Part shown: positions 54,968-64,000 of the stretch, one piece after another
Position numbering within the stretch: position 1 is the stretch's first letter
Layout of the letters: each line of letters starts with the position of its first letter
Position numbers and translations under genes: made by a program
Assembly (NCBI RefSeq): GCF_004792665.1
Contig: NZ_SRZX01000001.1
Location: forward strand, 1,723,685 to 1,787,684
Reading direction: 5' to 3'
Source: Marinobacter orientalis
GTDB lineage: Bacteria; Pseudomonadota; Gammaproteobacteria; Pseudomonadales; Oleiphilaceae
Length of the DNA: 64,000 nucleotides
The notes under the pieces: generated by a model
The model's database searches: none
What the model saw: the letters and a program-made list of their open reading frames with translations, nothing else
What the model was told of the DNA's origin: nothing

Positions 54968-56752
54968 TTAACTCCGTCGGTATTGGTAATAACTTTCGAT
55001 ATCGGATTTCAGTATCACCCCGTACACGCGCTGGATCATCGGGGCGACGTGACGTTGAACATACAGGGCTTCTACGCTGGTGTGCTCAAACTCGTTCAGC
55101 GCTTCTTCCAGTGTTGCCTGGTATTGTACCGGGGCAATATCCCGACGATTCGCCGGAATGTCCATCAGGTCGATCTGTTCCGGAGACTCTTCTTCCTCTT
55201 GCTGCTCGCCGGCGGCTGATGCTTTGGTATCCTCCAGATAGCGTGCCAGATCCACTGCCGGTAAAAGGCCGGTGGGTCCGTTGCTGCCCTCGACCAACAG
55301 CCACTTGGGTTCGGACTTCAGAATCTTTACGGCCTCGTTTCTGGATAAAAAACGCTCGGTACGAAGAATGCTCCTGTCCATGATTGCGCCCACCGATACG
55401 CGCCTGAGTGCCTGGATGACCGGGGAGTTCTGATAACTCAGGCCCTGGCTCTTGAGGATGGTGAGGAACAGGGATTTCTTGCCAAAAGCTTCACTGGTCA
55501 CCAGGCTCGCGGTGGTGATCACCAGCATGCCCGGCAGTATTATGTTGGGATTTCTGGTGAGTTCCATCAGTGCCATGAGTGCGGCGAGCGGTGCCTGGAG
55601 TACTGCCCCCATCATCGCTCCCATGCCCAGCATGGCATAGAAACCCACTGAGGAGGCAACGTCGGGAAATATCTGGGCACCAATCAGACCCATGGCACCA
55701 CCCAGCGTCGCTCCCATGAACAGCGTGGGACCAATCACCCCGCTGGGCATGCCAAGACCAATTGTGACCGAGGTGATCACAAGCTTTGCAATACCCGCAC
55801 CGAGCAGAAGCCAGAACGGCAGTTCATTGTCGAGGGTGAACTGTACGGTGTCGTAGCCGATACCCATGACTTCCGGCACCACCACCGCAAACGGCACCAT
55901 GAGAAGCCCCGCGACAGTCAGTCGCAGCAGTACAGGCCGGTGATGGTGCCGGCCGGTCGAGTCCACCAGCTGTATGAAAGCCGCCGCGGCAACCCCGATA
56001 ATGATGGCAATGGCGATAATCCAGGGGATTTCCAGCAGCGAATTCATGGTCAGAGGCGGCACGCTGAACGCGACCTCAGAACCGTACATGGCCTGGCTCA
56101 CTACCGCCGCGGTTACCGATGCCAGAATAATAGGCGTAAAGCCGGCGATGGTGTATTCCATCATTACGACTTCCATGGCGAAGATAACGCCGGAAATGGG
56201 TGTATTGAAGGAAGCAGAGATGGCGGCGGCGCAGCCGCAGGCAACCAGTGTGCGGATACTGTTGTTGGGCAGTCGCATCCACTGGCCCATGAGGCTTGAA
56301 AAGGCCGCGCCAAGATGGACCGCCGGGCCTTCACGGCCCGCGGACTGGCCGGTGACCACCGTGCTGACACCGGTCACGAACTGAACCAGGGCGCTGCGCA
56401 CAGAAATATAGCCCTGGTGGTAATTCAGGCGCTCCATGACGTGCACGATGCCCACCTTGCGGTTGTGGATAGCAAGATTGTGCATCAGCAGGCCGAGGCC
56501 GACAGCGCCGGCAAGGGGAAGGATCGCGCGGGTCAAGATGTGTAGGTCTTCAAAGGATTCAGACCCTTCGCCCGGCAGGAAATACTCCAGTGGCCATTCT
56601 ATGGCAAGCCGGAAAACCAGGATCACACCACCGGTAAACAATCCCGATAGCAGGCCGAGAACCGCCAGTTGTGGCAGTGCATCCACGCCGGACAGGCGAC
56701 GGCGGAAAACAGGGATCAGATGCTGGGTAGTCTTTTGCCAGAATTTACGCAT
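54968..56752 (-). CDS. CLC family chloride channel/transporter with CBS domains
   Basis: 594 residues from ATG 56750-56752. About ten membrane segments; the CLC filter motifs are GREGPAVHLGAAFS (with the gating Glu), ASFNTPISGVIFAMEVV and GLGMPSGVIGPTLF. The C-terminal ~130 residues look like a CBS pair (AIMDRSILRTERFLSRNEAV; YQATLEEALNEFEHTSVEAL). It exchanges Cl- and H+ or passes Cl- across the inner membrane; which of the two cannot be told from sequence alone. Divergent from argC. Confidence 0.93.
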   Translation of the reverse strand: MRKFWQKTTQHLIPVFRRRLSGVDALPQLAVLGLLSGLFTGGVILVFRLAIEWPLEYFLPGEGSESFEDLHILTRAILPLAGAVGLGLLMHNLAIHNRKVGIVHVMERLNYHQGYISVRSALVQFVTGVSTVVTGQSAGREGPAVHLGAAFSSLMGQWMRLPNNSIRTLVACGCAAAISASFNTPISGVIFAMEVVMMEYTIAGFTPIILASVTAAVVSQAMYGSEVAFSVPPLTMNSLLEIPWIIAIAIIIGVAAAAFIQLVDSTGRHHHRPVLLRLTVAGLLMVPFAVVVPEVMGIGYDTVQFTLDNELPFWLLLGAGIAKLVITSVTIGLGMPSGVIGPTLFMGATLGGAMGLIGAQIFPDVASSVGFYAMLGMGAMMGAVLQAPLAALMALMELTRNPNIILPGMLVITTASLVTSEAFGKKSLFLTILKSQGLSYQNSPVIQALRRVSVGAIMDRSILRTERFLSRNEAVKILKSEPKWLLVEGSNGPTGLLPAVDLARYLEDTKASAAGEQQEEEESPEQIDLMDIPANRRDIAPVQYQATLEEALNEFEHTSVEALYVQRHVAPMIQRVYGVILKSDIESYYQYRRS

Positions 56753-56886
56753 GAATGCCGGTTTTCCGGAGGTGAATGATTTTCTGACGATATTGTAACC
56801 AGCGCTTGTCGGGCTGCAATAAGTCATTGGTTTATCATGTTAGACTATTGGGCTTTCGGGAACCTGATTTGTAGCTGGAGTAACTG

Positions 56887-57924
56887 GTGATAAAAGTAGG
56901 CATTGTAGGTGGGACCGGTTATACCGGTGTTGAACTTCTGAGAATTCTGGCGGTTCACCCGGAAGTGTCGGTGAGCTGTATTACGTCGCGCTCGGAGGCG
57001 GGCATGCCGGTCGCCGACATGTACCCGAACCTGCGTGGTCACTACGACCTCGCGTTTTCGGAGCCCGACGTGAAGACCCTGGCCGCCTGTGATCTGGTCT
57101 TTTTCGCAACTCCCCACGGCGTTGCAATGCGCATGATGCCGGAACTGATGGCTGCGGGTGCGCGTGTGGTGGATCTGTCAGCAGACTTTCGCCTGAAAGA
57201 TCTTGATGTCTGGGCGAGTTGGTACGGTATGCCCCACGAAAGCCCGGAGTGGGCGGAAAAGGCGGTTTATGGCCTGCCAGAGGTTGTGAGAGAAGAAATT
57301 CGCACCGCACAACTGGTGGCCAACCCTGGCTGTTACCCGACAGCGGTTCAACTGGGTTTTCTGCCCTTGCTGGAGAGCGGCCTGGTCGATCCGTCGCGGC
57401 TGATCGCCGATGCCAAGTCCGGTGCCAGCGGCGCCGGGCGGCAGGGCAAGATCGGAATGCTGCATGGTGAGGTTGGCGAGAGTTTCAAGGCCTATGGCGC
57501 CTCCGGTCACCGGCATCTCCCGGAGATTCGTCAGGGGCTGTCGCAGGCATGCGGAAGTGAAGTAGGTGTCACTTTTGTGCCGCATCTGATTCCGATGATT
57601 CGTGGCATCGAAGCGACCCTGTATGCCGAACTGCGTGACCCTGCGGATTTTGATCGTCTGCAGACGCTTTACGAAGAGCGGTTCCGGGATGAGCCCTTTG
57701 TGGATGTGATGCCGTTTGGCAGCCACCCGGAAACCCGCAGTGTCCGTGGCGCCAATAGCTGCCGTATGGCGCTTCACCGCCAGGAACAGAGCAATATCGT
57801 GATTGTGTCATCGGTCATTGACAACCTTGTGAAAGGTGCCGCGGGCCAGGCCGTCCAGAACATGAACATCATGTTTGCTCTGCCCGAAACCATGGGGCTG
57901 GAAGCGCCCGCATTGCTGCCATAG
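56887..57924 (+). CDS. argC: N-acetyl-gamma-glutamyl-phosphate reductase
   Basis: 345 residues from a GTG (56887), with CTGGAGTAACTG ahead. It makes acetylglutamate semialdehyde for arginine. The NADP loop [19 protein letters not shown] (GxTGxxG), catalytic Cys in [13 protein letters not shown], and [12 protein letters not shown] with the active His are present. Confidence 0.97.
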   Translation: MIKVGIVGGTGYTGVELLRILAVHPEVSVSCITSRSEAGMPVADMYPNLRGHYDLAFSEPDVKTLAACDLVFFATPHGVAMRMMPELMAAGARVVDLSADFRLKDLDVWASWYGMPHESPEWAEKAVYGLPEVVREEIRTAQLVANPGCYPTAVQLGFLPLLESGLVDPSRLIADAKSGASGAGRQGKIGMLHGEVGESFKAYGASGHRHLPEIRQGLSQACGSEVGVTFVPHLIPMIRGIEATLYAELRDPADFDRLQTLYEERFRDEPFVDVMPFGSHPETRSVRGANSCRMALHRQEQSNIVIVSSVIDNLVKGAAGQAVQNMNIMFALPETMGLEAPALLP

Positions 57925-57933
57925 GCCTGTCCG

Positions 57934-58674
57934 GTGAGCGAATCCAGAAAACCCGCCGAAAAATACGTCGTCATCCGGCATCGCCCGGGTTACCGGCTTC
58001 GCCGCACCCTGATACTGCTGGTATTTTCCATTACTGCCGCGGTGGTCGGGTATGCGGCGGGGATGGCCCAGGGTGGATTCCGTTTTTCAACCGCAGAAGA
58101 ATCCCGTGATCGCCTTGAAGAGCAGGTCGAACAACTGCGGAATCAGAACAGGGAGGCCAGTCAGCAACTGGTCAATCTTGAGCGGGGGCGAACCATCGAT
58201 GCCGAGGCCCTGAATCAGGCCCGCCGAACCATCGTTGATCTGGAAACGCAGATTGCATCACTGAAAGCGGACCTGACTTTCTATAAAAATATCATGGCGC
58301 CTTCGGAAACCAGTAAGGGATTGCAGGTTGACCGGCTCACGATGCAGCAGGGGCGTGACGACGATACCTATGGTTTCAAGCTGGTGTTGACCCAGATTGG
58401 TGACAACAAGAGCTATATCTCGGGAGTGGTGGCGGTCAATGTTATCGGTATGCGGAATGAAGAAAAGGAAGTGATTGCTCTTCGGGACCTGTCTGACGAT
58501 ATTGATGACCTGGGGGTCAGGTTCCGTTATCGATACTTCCAGGATATTGAGGGTCTGTTGCGGCTGCCTGATGGTTTCGAGCCCCTTGAGGTTCAGGTGG
58601 TGGCACGTGCCGAAGGCAATAAATCGTCCCAGGCTGAGCGTACATTTGATTGGGATGAACTAACGGAGAACTGA
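57934..58674 (+). CDS. DUF6776 coiled-coil inner-membrane protein
   Basis: 246 residues from a GTG (57934). A basic start, one membrane helix at ~26-46 (LILLVFSITAAVVGYAAGM), a periplasmic coiled coil at ~58-125 (RLEEQVEQLRNQNREASQQL; TIVDLETQIASLKADL), then a beta-rich domain. It fits the DUF6776 group. The next gene (bactofilin) begins 1 base after its stop, so the two likely act together at the envelope. Confidence 0.82.
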   Translation: MSESRKPAEKYVVIRHRPGYRLRRTLILLVFSITAAVVGYAAGMAQGGFRFSTAEESRDRLEEQVEQLRNQNREASQQLVNLERGRTIDAEALNQARRTIVDLETQIASLKADLTFYKNIMAPSETSKGLQVDRLTMQQGRDDDTYGFKLVLTQIGDNKSYISGVVAVNVIGMRNEEKEVIALRDLSDDIDDLGVRFRYRYFQDIEGLLRLPDGFEPLEVQVVARAEGNKSSQAERTFDWDELTEN

Positions 58675-58675
58675 C

Positions 58676-59158
58676 ATGCTTGGTAAAAAGAAACAGAAAC
58701 CACGTCGCCCGACCGGGCAATTTGACACATTGGTTTCAACCCGCACAACGATTGAAGGGGATGTCCATTTCTCCGGTGGGCTACACGTTGACGGCAAAAT
58801 CCGGGGTCGCGTGGTTGCAGAAGAAGAAGGCGGTGATGCCGTGCTTCGGGTTTCTGAAGTGGGCTCTGTGGAAGGGGACATTGTTGCGCCTCACGTGATT
58901 ATCAACGGCATGGTCCATGGGGATGTCTACGCGTCGACGCATCTTGAACTGGCGGAAAAAGCCTCCATTCACGGTAACGTGTATTACAATCTGATTGAAA
59001 TGGCGATGGGTGCATCGGTGAATGGCAGCCTTGTCCACCAGAGCGAGCCGGTTGGTCTCCTTGGCCGCGATAGGCATCAGGGTAGTGCCCGGATGATCGA
59101 CAAGGACAAAGTTGAAGATCGCGATGGTGCGGCTGTAGCTGAAGCTGAAAAGGAATAG
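58676..59158 (+). CDS. Bactofilin
   Basis: 160 residues. A Lys-rich N-terminal tail (membrane-touching in the family), then the right-handed beta-helix core at ~18-125 ([60 protein letters not shown]), and an acidic tail. Bactofilins polymerise without nucleotide and place cell-wall enzymes. The M23 peptidase at 60702-62120 is a natural partner. Confidence 0.94.
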   Translation: MLGKKKQKPRRPTGQFDTLVSTRTTIEGDVHFSGGLHVDGKIRGRVVAEEEGGDAVLRVSEVGSVEGDIVAPHVIINGMVHGDVYASTHLELAEKASIHGNVYYNLIEMAMGASVNGSLVHQSEPVGLLGRDRHQGSARMIDKDKVEDRDGAAVAEAEKE

Positions 59159-59223
59159 TTGATTGTTTTAGTCAGGAATACGATAATCAGGTCAGATCTT
59201 TTCGTGGCAAACCGGAGGCGGAC

Positions 59224-59577
59224 TTGAGTGTAGTTCAGCAACAGGCAATGACACCGGTATTTTTCAGTGACAGTGCGGTGTCCAAAGTACGTGATCTCGT
59301 TGAGGAAGAGGGCAACTCTGACCTCAAGCTCCGCGTGTTTGTGACCGGTGGGGGCTGTTCCGGTTTCCAGTACGGGTTCTCGTTTGATGAGGCCCAGGAC
59401 GAGGAAGACACTGTTATTGAAAAAGACGGTGTGATGTTGCTGGTGGATCCTATGAGCTACCAGTACCTTGTCGGGGCAACCGTGGATTATCAGGAAGGGC
59501 TGCAGGGGTCCCAGTTCGTGGTGCAGAACCCCAACGCAAGCTCCACCTGTGGCTGCGGCAGTTCCTTCTCCATCTGA
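59224..59577 (+). CDS. erpA: Iron-sulfur cluster insertion protein ErpA
   Basis: 117 residues from the TTG at 59224, 5 bases after GGAGG. A-type carrier with all three cysteines: [13 protein letters not shown] and [11 protein letters not shown] at the C-terminus. It hands Fe-S clusters to apo-proteins. Convergent with anmK, 23 bases between. Confidence 0.96.
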   Translation: MSVVQQQAMTPVFFSDSAVSKVRDLVEEEGNSDLKLRVFVTGGGCSGFQYGFSFDEAQDEEDTVIEKDGVMLLVDPMSYQYLVGATVDYQEGLQGSQFVVQNPNASSTCGCGSSFSI

Positions 59578-59600
59578 CGCTATCTTACGGGCGCACCAGA

Positions 59601-60698
59601 TCAGGCGTAATAGACCGCGCCCAGGATTCTTTCTCCGCTTGCGCCTGTTACTTCCGGCAGATTTCCCGGTTTTCCCGACAGTCTCTGGCTGGCAAGCCAG
59701 GCAAACGCCACTGGCTCGACCCACTGTGGGTCCAGGCCCAGCTCTGCTGTAGAAGCGATTCGGGAAGGACTGCAGGTACGTTGCAGTTCCCGCATCAGGA
59801 CTCTGTTTCTGGCACCTCCTCCGCAAACAAAGATGGTCATCCCGGGAAAGTGCGGTATCTGCTGTGCCACAGTGACTGCGGTCAGTTCCAGCAGAGTTCT
59901 CTGGACGTCAGCACCGGCAAGGTCCGGATGCCGGTTCAACAGCACCTTTAGCCATTCCAGATTGAACTTCTCGGTGCCGGTGCTTTTGGGCGGCTGTCGT
60001 GAGAAATAGGCTTCGGAAAGCATATCTCCCAGCAGGTCCTGATCGACGATACCTTCGTCTGCCCAGGCACCATCCTTGTCGTAAGCCTTGCCGGTCTGGT
60101 CCAGACACCAGGCATCCATCAATGCATTGGATGGGCCGGTGTCGAATCCGGTAACGGGCGCACTGTTATCAGCGGGCAAGTGGGTGATGTTGGCGATGCC
60201 GCCAAGATTGAGAATGCAGCGATCCTCTCCGGCAGCACTAAAGAACGCTTTATGGAATGCCGGCACCAGAGGTGCGCCCTGTCCACCGGATGCCAGGTCG
60301 CGACGGCGGAAGTCGGCGACAGTTGTTACGCCGGTACGTTCTGCAATGAGGTTCGGATCGCCAATCTGAATGGAAAAGGGTTTTGATCCATCCGGCTGAT
60401 GCCGAAGCGTCTGCCCATGGCTGCCAATGGCTGCAATCGACGCCGGTGGAAAGCCGGCCTTTTCGATCACGCTGGTTGCCGCAAGGGCAAACAGTGAACC
60501 GGTGGCGTGGTCCAGTTCGCCAAGATCGTCAGGGGTTCCGCGGTTCTGGCTGAGGCTGGCAAGGCGCTGACGAATGTCGGACGGGTAATCCGTGGTGTGG
60601 GTGGCATGAATACGGATATGCCGGTCTTCGAACGTCACCAGTATGGCGTCGATGCCATCCATACTGGTGCCCGACATCAGTCCTATCCAGGCTTTCAT
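59601..60698 (-). CDS. anmK: Anhydro-N-acetylmuramic acid kinase
   Basis: 365 residues. It cleaves and phosphorylates anhydroMurNAc from recycled cell wall. LMSGTSMDGIDAILVTFED begins it; IGSHGQTLRHQPDG, TVADFRRRDLASGGQGAPL, LNLGGIANITHLP (catalytic Asp in FDTGPSNALMDAW) and FVCGGGARN follow. It starts 3 bases after the M23 gene ends, joining wall cutting and recycling in one unit. Confidence 0.96.
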   Translation of the reverse strand: MKAWIGLMSGTSMDGIDAILVTFEDRHIRIHATHTTDYPSDIRQRLASLSQNRGTPDDLGELDHATGSLFALAATSVIEKAGFPPASIAAIGSHGQTLRHQPDGSKPFSIQIGDPNLIAERTGVTTVADFRRRDLASGGQGAPLVPAFHKAFFSAAGEDRCILNLGGIANITHLPADNSAPVTGFDTGPSNALMDAWCLDQTGKAYDKDGAWADEGIVDQDLLGDMLSEAYFSRQPPKSTGTEKFNLEWLKVLLNRHPDLAGADVQRTLLELTAVTVAQQIPHFPGMTIFVCGGGARNRVLMRELQRTCSPSRIASTAELGLDPQWVEPVAFAWLASQRLSGKPGNLPEVTGASGERILGAVYYA

Positions 60699-60701
60699 GT
60701 G

Positions 60702-62120
60702 TTACTCGTCTGCGGCCAGGGCCAGCTGCTGGTAATCCTGGCGGAACAGCTCGAATCTGGCAACCTGCTGGTCAGCAGCACTTTTGAAGCGAGCCATTTC
60801 GGACTTGGGAACCGGCTTTGCGTCGGGCAGTTTCACAGTCCGGGAATTTCTCGGGGAGCCGTTCACCCGGAACTCATAGTGAAGATGGGGCCCGGTTACC
60901 ATACCGGAAGAACCCACGTGGCCGATCGTATCTCCCTGCTTTACCCGTGTCCCGTTCTTTATGCCTTTGCCAAGGCGGCTCATGTGGGCATACAGGGTAG
61001 TGATGTTGTCACCGTGCTTGAGGATGACGGTGCGTCCGTAACCCCCTTTCCATCCCGCAAACTGGACCCGGCCGTGACCGGCTGCCTTGATGGGAGTTCC
61101 CGGCGGCGCAGCATAATCTGTGCCCTCATGCGGGCGAACCACGTCCAGCACAGGGTGGCGACGCTGAAGGTTAAAAGATGAAGAAACCCGTGCGTTAATC
61201 GGCGTTCTCAGGAACGCCTTGCGCATGCTGCTGCCATCAGGGCTGTAATAGTCGGTATCGCCATTGCTGTCAGTGTACTGCAGCGCAATAACCTCTTTGC
61301 CTTGATTGACAAAGCGCGCAGAAAGGATGTTGCCGGTGTCGAACTTTTCACCGTCCAGGTACAGCTCTTCGTAAACCACCTCGAATCGGTCGCCTTTGCG
61401 CACATCATAGACGAAGTCGATGTTCCAGCCGAAGATGCCAGCCATTTCCATCGACAGCCTGTCTGACAGTCCGGCCTCGCGCGCCGCTACATAGAGAGAA
61501 CCGTCAATAATGCCGGATGCAAACGCGGGCTTTACATCTGGCTCACGTACAACGGTTTCTCCTTTGAAGCCGTCTTCGGTCTTCTCAACACGGAGGGTTT
61601 CAAGAAGATTGCGCTGAAGATCAACGGCTGCCAGTTCGCCGGTGTCGTCGGTTGCAAAGGAGATACGCTCACCAGCATAAAGCCGCTGCAGTTTGTCCGC
61701 CTCGCCATCGCCATGAATGACCGACAGCATGACGCCATCGTTGAAACCGGCCTTGCTGAACAGGGACGACAGGGTGTCACCGGACTTGATCCTGTATTCC
61801 TGCCACTGCAGTTCGGGCTCGCTTGCTTCGGCAGCGGCAGTCGCAGTGTCAAGGGCTTTGGGTGGTTCGGGTTCTTTTATTACCGTAACGACAGGAGAAT
61901 CAGGCGTCGGCTTTTTAAGGTCTCCGGCCTGTTCGACAGACGCACTGCCTCGGTTACCTGACTTGCTGACGGTGCCTTCATCGAGATCCAGTGCGTAGGC
62001 CATTCTGTTGGCTTCAACGTTAGCACTGGGGCTCATTAGAATGGCCGCAGCGACAACAATTGTGGTCGCAGCGGCGATGGTAATATGCGTTTTTGGGAAC
62101 ATTTTTAGCACGTGTCGCAT
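60702..62120 (-). CDS. M23 peptidoglycan endopeptidase with LysM/OapA-like domain
   Basis: 472 residues. An N-terminal membrane anchor (HITIAAATTIVVAAAILM), a Pro/Ala/Glu-rich linker, and a LysM-like/OapA-type region (YRIKSGDTLSSLFSKAGFND). The C-terminal LytM domain has zinc ligands in HEGTDYAAPPGTP (H and D) and HLHYEFRV (HxH). MepM-like enzymes cut D,D cross-links so new strands can be inserted. Divergent from tyrS; anmK follows directly. Confidence 0.93.
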   Translation of the reverse strand: MRHVLKMFPKTHITIAAATTIVVAAAILMSPSANVEANRMAYALDLDEGTVSKSGNRGSASVEQAGDLKKPTPDSPVVTVIKEPEPPKALDTATAAAEASEPELQWQEYRIKSGDTLSSLFSKAGFNDGVMLSVIHGDGEADKLQRLYAGERISFATDDTGELAAVDLQRNLLETLRVEKTEDGFKGETVVREPDVKPAFASGIIDGSLYVAAREAGLSDRLSMEMAGIFGWNIDFVYDVRKGDRFEVVYEELYLDGEKFDTGNILSARFVNQGKEVIALQYTDSNGDTDYYSPDGSSMRKAFLRTPINARVSSSFNLQRRHPVLDVVRPHEGTDYAAPPGTPIKAAGHGRVQFAGWKGGYGRTVILKHGDNITTLYAHMSRLGKGIKNGTRVKQGDTIGHVGSSGMVTGPHLHYEFRVNGSPRNSRTVKLPDAKPVPKSEMARFKSAADQQVARFELFRQDYQQLALAADE

Positions 62121-62271
62121 CCGTTTTGATCGGCATTCCGGTAGCTTGTACTACCTAATTAAAGCTGTTGTTAAAGTATAGACCAACAGATTACCGTATA
62201 AAATGCGCTCAGGACAGCTTCAAACATTACCGTTACTGGTATGCGGACCGGATTTCCTGGGCCGGGGTTGC

Positions 62272-62277
62272 TATAAT
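62272..62277 (+). promoter_or_regulatory. Likely -10 of tyrS with a long leader
   Basis: TATAAT lies ~140 bases before the tyrS ATG; the -35 is poor. The leader (about 62284-62417) can form a small hairpin around CAGATTTC/GAGGTCTG (62350-62371). Nothing else is recognised in this 297-base gap between divergent genes. Confidence 0.5.
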
Positions 62278-62417
62278 CCTCCGCCTTAAATATGCGGCCC
62301 TGTTTAAAAACTGAGCAGGAATACTTTAGCAGGGAGGTCGGTAACGCACAGATTTCTTTTGTAGAGGTCTGTAACCGTCATCCCGCTCAAACCATCAGAA
62401 TTGAGGATGTGTTGTTC

Positions 62418-63620
62418 ATGGCATCTATTGATGAGGCACTGGCCGTAGTCAAGCGCGGCATGGATGAGTTGATTTCCGAAGAAGCGCTGATTGAAAAGCT
62501 CCGGGAGGGGCGCCCTCTGAGGATCAAGGCGGGGTTTGATCCGACGGCGCCCGATCTGCACCTGGGGCACACTGTACTGATCAACAAGTTGCGCCAGTTT
62601 CAGGATCTCGGGCACGAAGTCATTTTCCTTATTGGCGACTTTACCGGGATGATCGGCGATCCCACCGGCAAAAGCGCGACCCGCCCCCCCTTGACAGAGG
62701 CGCAGGTTGCGGAAAACGCCATCAGCTATAAAGAGCAGGTGTTCAAGATACTGGACCCCGCGAAAACCCGGGTGGTTTTCAACTCCGACTGGATGAATAA
62801 GCTGTCCGCGGCAGACATGATTCGGCTGGCCGGACAGTACACCGTTGCGCGAATGCTGGAGCGGGATGATTTCACCAAGCGCTACCGGGCTGAGCAGCCA
62901 ATTGCCATTCACGAGTTTCTTTATCCTCTTGTGCAGGGCTATGACTCGGTGGCTCTGGAGGCAGATGTCGAATTGGGAGGGACCGACCAGAAATTCAATC
63001 TTCTGATGGGGCGAATTCTGCAGAGGCATTATGGCCAGGCGCCACAGGTGGTCCTCACCATGCCGATACTCGAAGGGCTCGACGGCGTCCAGAAAATGTC
63101 GAAGTCGCTTGGCAACTATGTGGGTGTTAACGACTCGCCCGGGGAGATGTACACCAAACTGCTGTCCATGCCGGATGATCTGCTGTGGCGTTACTTCGAG
63201 CTGTTGAGCTTTCGGCCGCTGGCGGAAGTTGAGGAGTTTCATGCTGCCGTAGACAGTGGCGCTAATCCCCAGGAGTACAAGAAGCTGCTGGCGGAAGAGA
63301 TCATTACCCGTTTCCATAACGCCGAAGCGGCCGCCACTGCTCACAGGTCCGCCGGTAACCGGGTTGGCCTTGGCGAGATTCCCGAAAATGTACCGGTGGT
63401 TGAAGTTTTCCTGGCCGGGCGCGATGAGCTGCATATAGTGTCGCTGCTTAAAGAGGCAGGTCTGGCAAGCAATGGTAAGGCGGCAAAGGATGTATTTGGT
63501 CGCGGGGCTGTCTATGTCAATGGGGAGCAGGTAACCGACGAGCGGATGTTCACGGCCGGCGATGATTGTGTTGTGCAAGCTGGCAAGAAGAAGATCGCCC
63601 GTGTTGTGGTCAGCGGTTGA
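62418..63620 (+). CDS. tyrS: Tyrosyl-tRNA synthetase
   Basis: 400 residues from the ATG at 62418 ([20 protein letters not shown]); the open frame to 62292 is leader. It charges tRNA-Tyr. The HIGH site is [18 protein letters not shown] is [10 protein letters not shown], and an S4 RNA-binding domain closes it ([18 protein letters not shown]). The sequence and ~400-residue length suggest the TyrZ-like subgroup rather than the E. coli form. An rRNA operon follows, as in Pseudomonas. Confidence 0.97.
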   Translation: MASIDEALAVVKRGMDELISEEALIEKLREGRPLRIKAGFDPTAPDLHLGHTVLINKLRQFQDLGHEVIFLIGDFTGMIGDPTGKSATRPPLTEAQVAENAISYKEQVFKILDPAKTRVVFNSDWMNKLSAADMIRLAGQYTVARMLERDDFTKRYRAEQPIAIHEFLYPLVQGYDSVALEADVELGGTDQKFNLLMGRILQRHYGQAPQVVLTMPILEGLDGVQKMSKSLGNYVGVNDSPGEMYTKLLSMPDDLLWRYFELLSFRPLAEVEEFHAAVDSGANPQEYKKLLAEEIITRFHNAEAAATAHRSAGNRVGLGEIPENVPVVEVFLAGRDELHIVSLLKEAGLASNGKAAKDVFGRGAVYVNGEQVTDERMFTAGDDCVVQAGKKKIARVVVSG

Positions 63621-63659
63621 ACGGAATTCAGGGTTTTTCAGAAAATATCGAAAACCTCG

Positions 63660-63687
63660 TTGACACCTCAGGTGAGCTCTGTAGAAT
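63660..63687 (+). promoter_or_regulatory. rRNA promoter P1
   Basis: TTGACA (63660-63665), 16 bases, TAGAAT (63682-63687), followed by ACGC. Confidence 0.82.
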
Positions 63688-63791
63688 ACGCATCTCGTTC
63701 GAGGGACACGCCACTGAGGCGGGTCAGAAATCGAACGGCAACCGTTTGAATTGATTGAAGATTTCTTGTTTTTAAATTCTTCAGAAAGCGG

Positions 63792-63819
63792 TTGACAAGG
63801 CAGCGATTCGATGTAGAAT
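63792..63819 (+). promoter_or_regulatory. rRNA promoter P2
   Basis: TTGACA (63792-63797), 16 bases, TAGAAT (63814-63819), again followed by ACGCC. Same spacing and same -10 as P1; the GC-rich discriminator is typical of ppGpp/DksA-sensitive rRNA promoters. Confidence 0.87.
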
Positions 63820-63848
63820 ACGCCACCTTGATCGGGCAAGTCCCGAAC

Positions 63849-63860
63849 GCTCTTTAAAAA
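63849..63860 (+). promoter_or_regulatory. rRNA leader boxA antitermination site
   Basis: GCTCTTTAAAAA matches the boxA consensus TGCTCTTTAACA at the main positions. It binds NusB/S10 to keep polymerase elongating through rRNA. Confidence 0.8.
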
Positions 63861-63990
63861 GTTGACCAAGTAATTCGTGTGGGCGCTGGCCGAGGTATTT
63901 CGGATATGAAATATCAGGACAGTGACTCGTCGAAAAATTGAGTTTTGTCTTGAGCAGAAATAAAGGATCTTCGGATTCTTGTATGATTTA

Positions 63991-64000
63991 AACTGAAGAG
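63991..64000 (+). rRNA. 16S rRNA, first ~10 bases (cut by window edge)
   Basis: AACTGAAGAG at the very end is the conserved 5' end of 16S rRNA (usually followed by TTTGATCATGG). Promoters and boxA upstream support it. The rest lies outside the window. Confidence 0.8.

Noticed and set aside
62304..63869. 521-codon frame antisense to tyrS
   Set aside because: It mirrors a full synthetase gene and runs across rRNA promoters.

Overview
The window looks like a chromosomal housekeeping segment of a marine gammaproteobacterium. Gene orders resemble pseudomonads: polA; pyrE-crc; rph/yicC/gmk/rpoZ/spoT/ridA; oxyR-recG; rpsU-dnaG-rpoD; dksA-gluQRS-cbrX-cbrA-cbrB-crcZ-pcnB-folK-panB-panC; argC-bactofilin-erpA-anmK-M23-tyrS-rrn. 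The protein sequences and one repeat element suggest Marinobacter or a close relative. That assignment is from memory, not from a search. I see no prophage, integrase, insertion sequence or CRISPR array.

Layout. 1-5.2 kb: 5' part of polA, small envelope proteins, a phasin-like protein, pyrE, and a Crc-type protein. 5.2-10.9 kb: rph, yicC, gmk, rpoZ, spoT and ridA. 10.9-16.4 kb: an SDR protein, oxyR, recG, and a YbaK/HDOD fusion. 16.7-21.2 kb: a molybdopterin oxidoreductase, a PEP-CTERM protein, a TIGR02647-type protein and csaA. 21.2-25.6 kb: a tRNA with anticodon CAT, then rpoD, dnaG and rpsU (macromolecular synthesis operon). 25.8-33.8 kb: tsaD, plsY, folB, a first folK, pgi, panC, panB, a second folK and pcnB. 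33.8-41.4 kb: a CrcZ-like small RNA, cbrB, cbrA, cbrX, gluQRS, dksA and sfsA. 41.4-46 kb: a kinase/ATPase fusion, mrcB and an LpoP-like lipoprotein. 46-50.4 kb: a DUF4382 lipoprotein and an ECF sigma/anti-sigma operon with secreted and barrel proteins. 50.5-56.8 kb: a lipase, hemL, thiE, thiD, hemJ and a CLC channel. 56.9-64 kb: argC, a coiled-coil membrane protein, bactofilin, erpA, anmK, an M23 peptidase, tyrS, then tandem rRNA promoters, a boxA and the first bases of 16S rRNA.

The most interesting feature is an apparently complete catabolite-repression circuit. The gene-free stretch between cbrB and pcnB carries, on the minus strand, TTAC/GTAA palindromes fitting CbrB sites, a near-perfect sigma-54 promoter, a ~380-nt transcript with four clusters of AAnAAnAA Hfq/Crc-type motifs, and a strong terminator with a GAAA loop. 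The presumed partner Crc, encoded about 30 kb away next to pyrE, has lost two catalytic residues of the exonuclease III fold. A CA-rich leader in front of the secreted lipase is a candidate target. Other points worth a look are a thiD without a normal start codon, a probable leaderless mrcB mRNA, two folK genes, a terminator between rpoZ and spoT, and an uncharacterised ECF operon.
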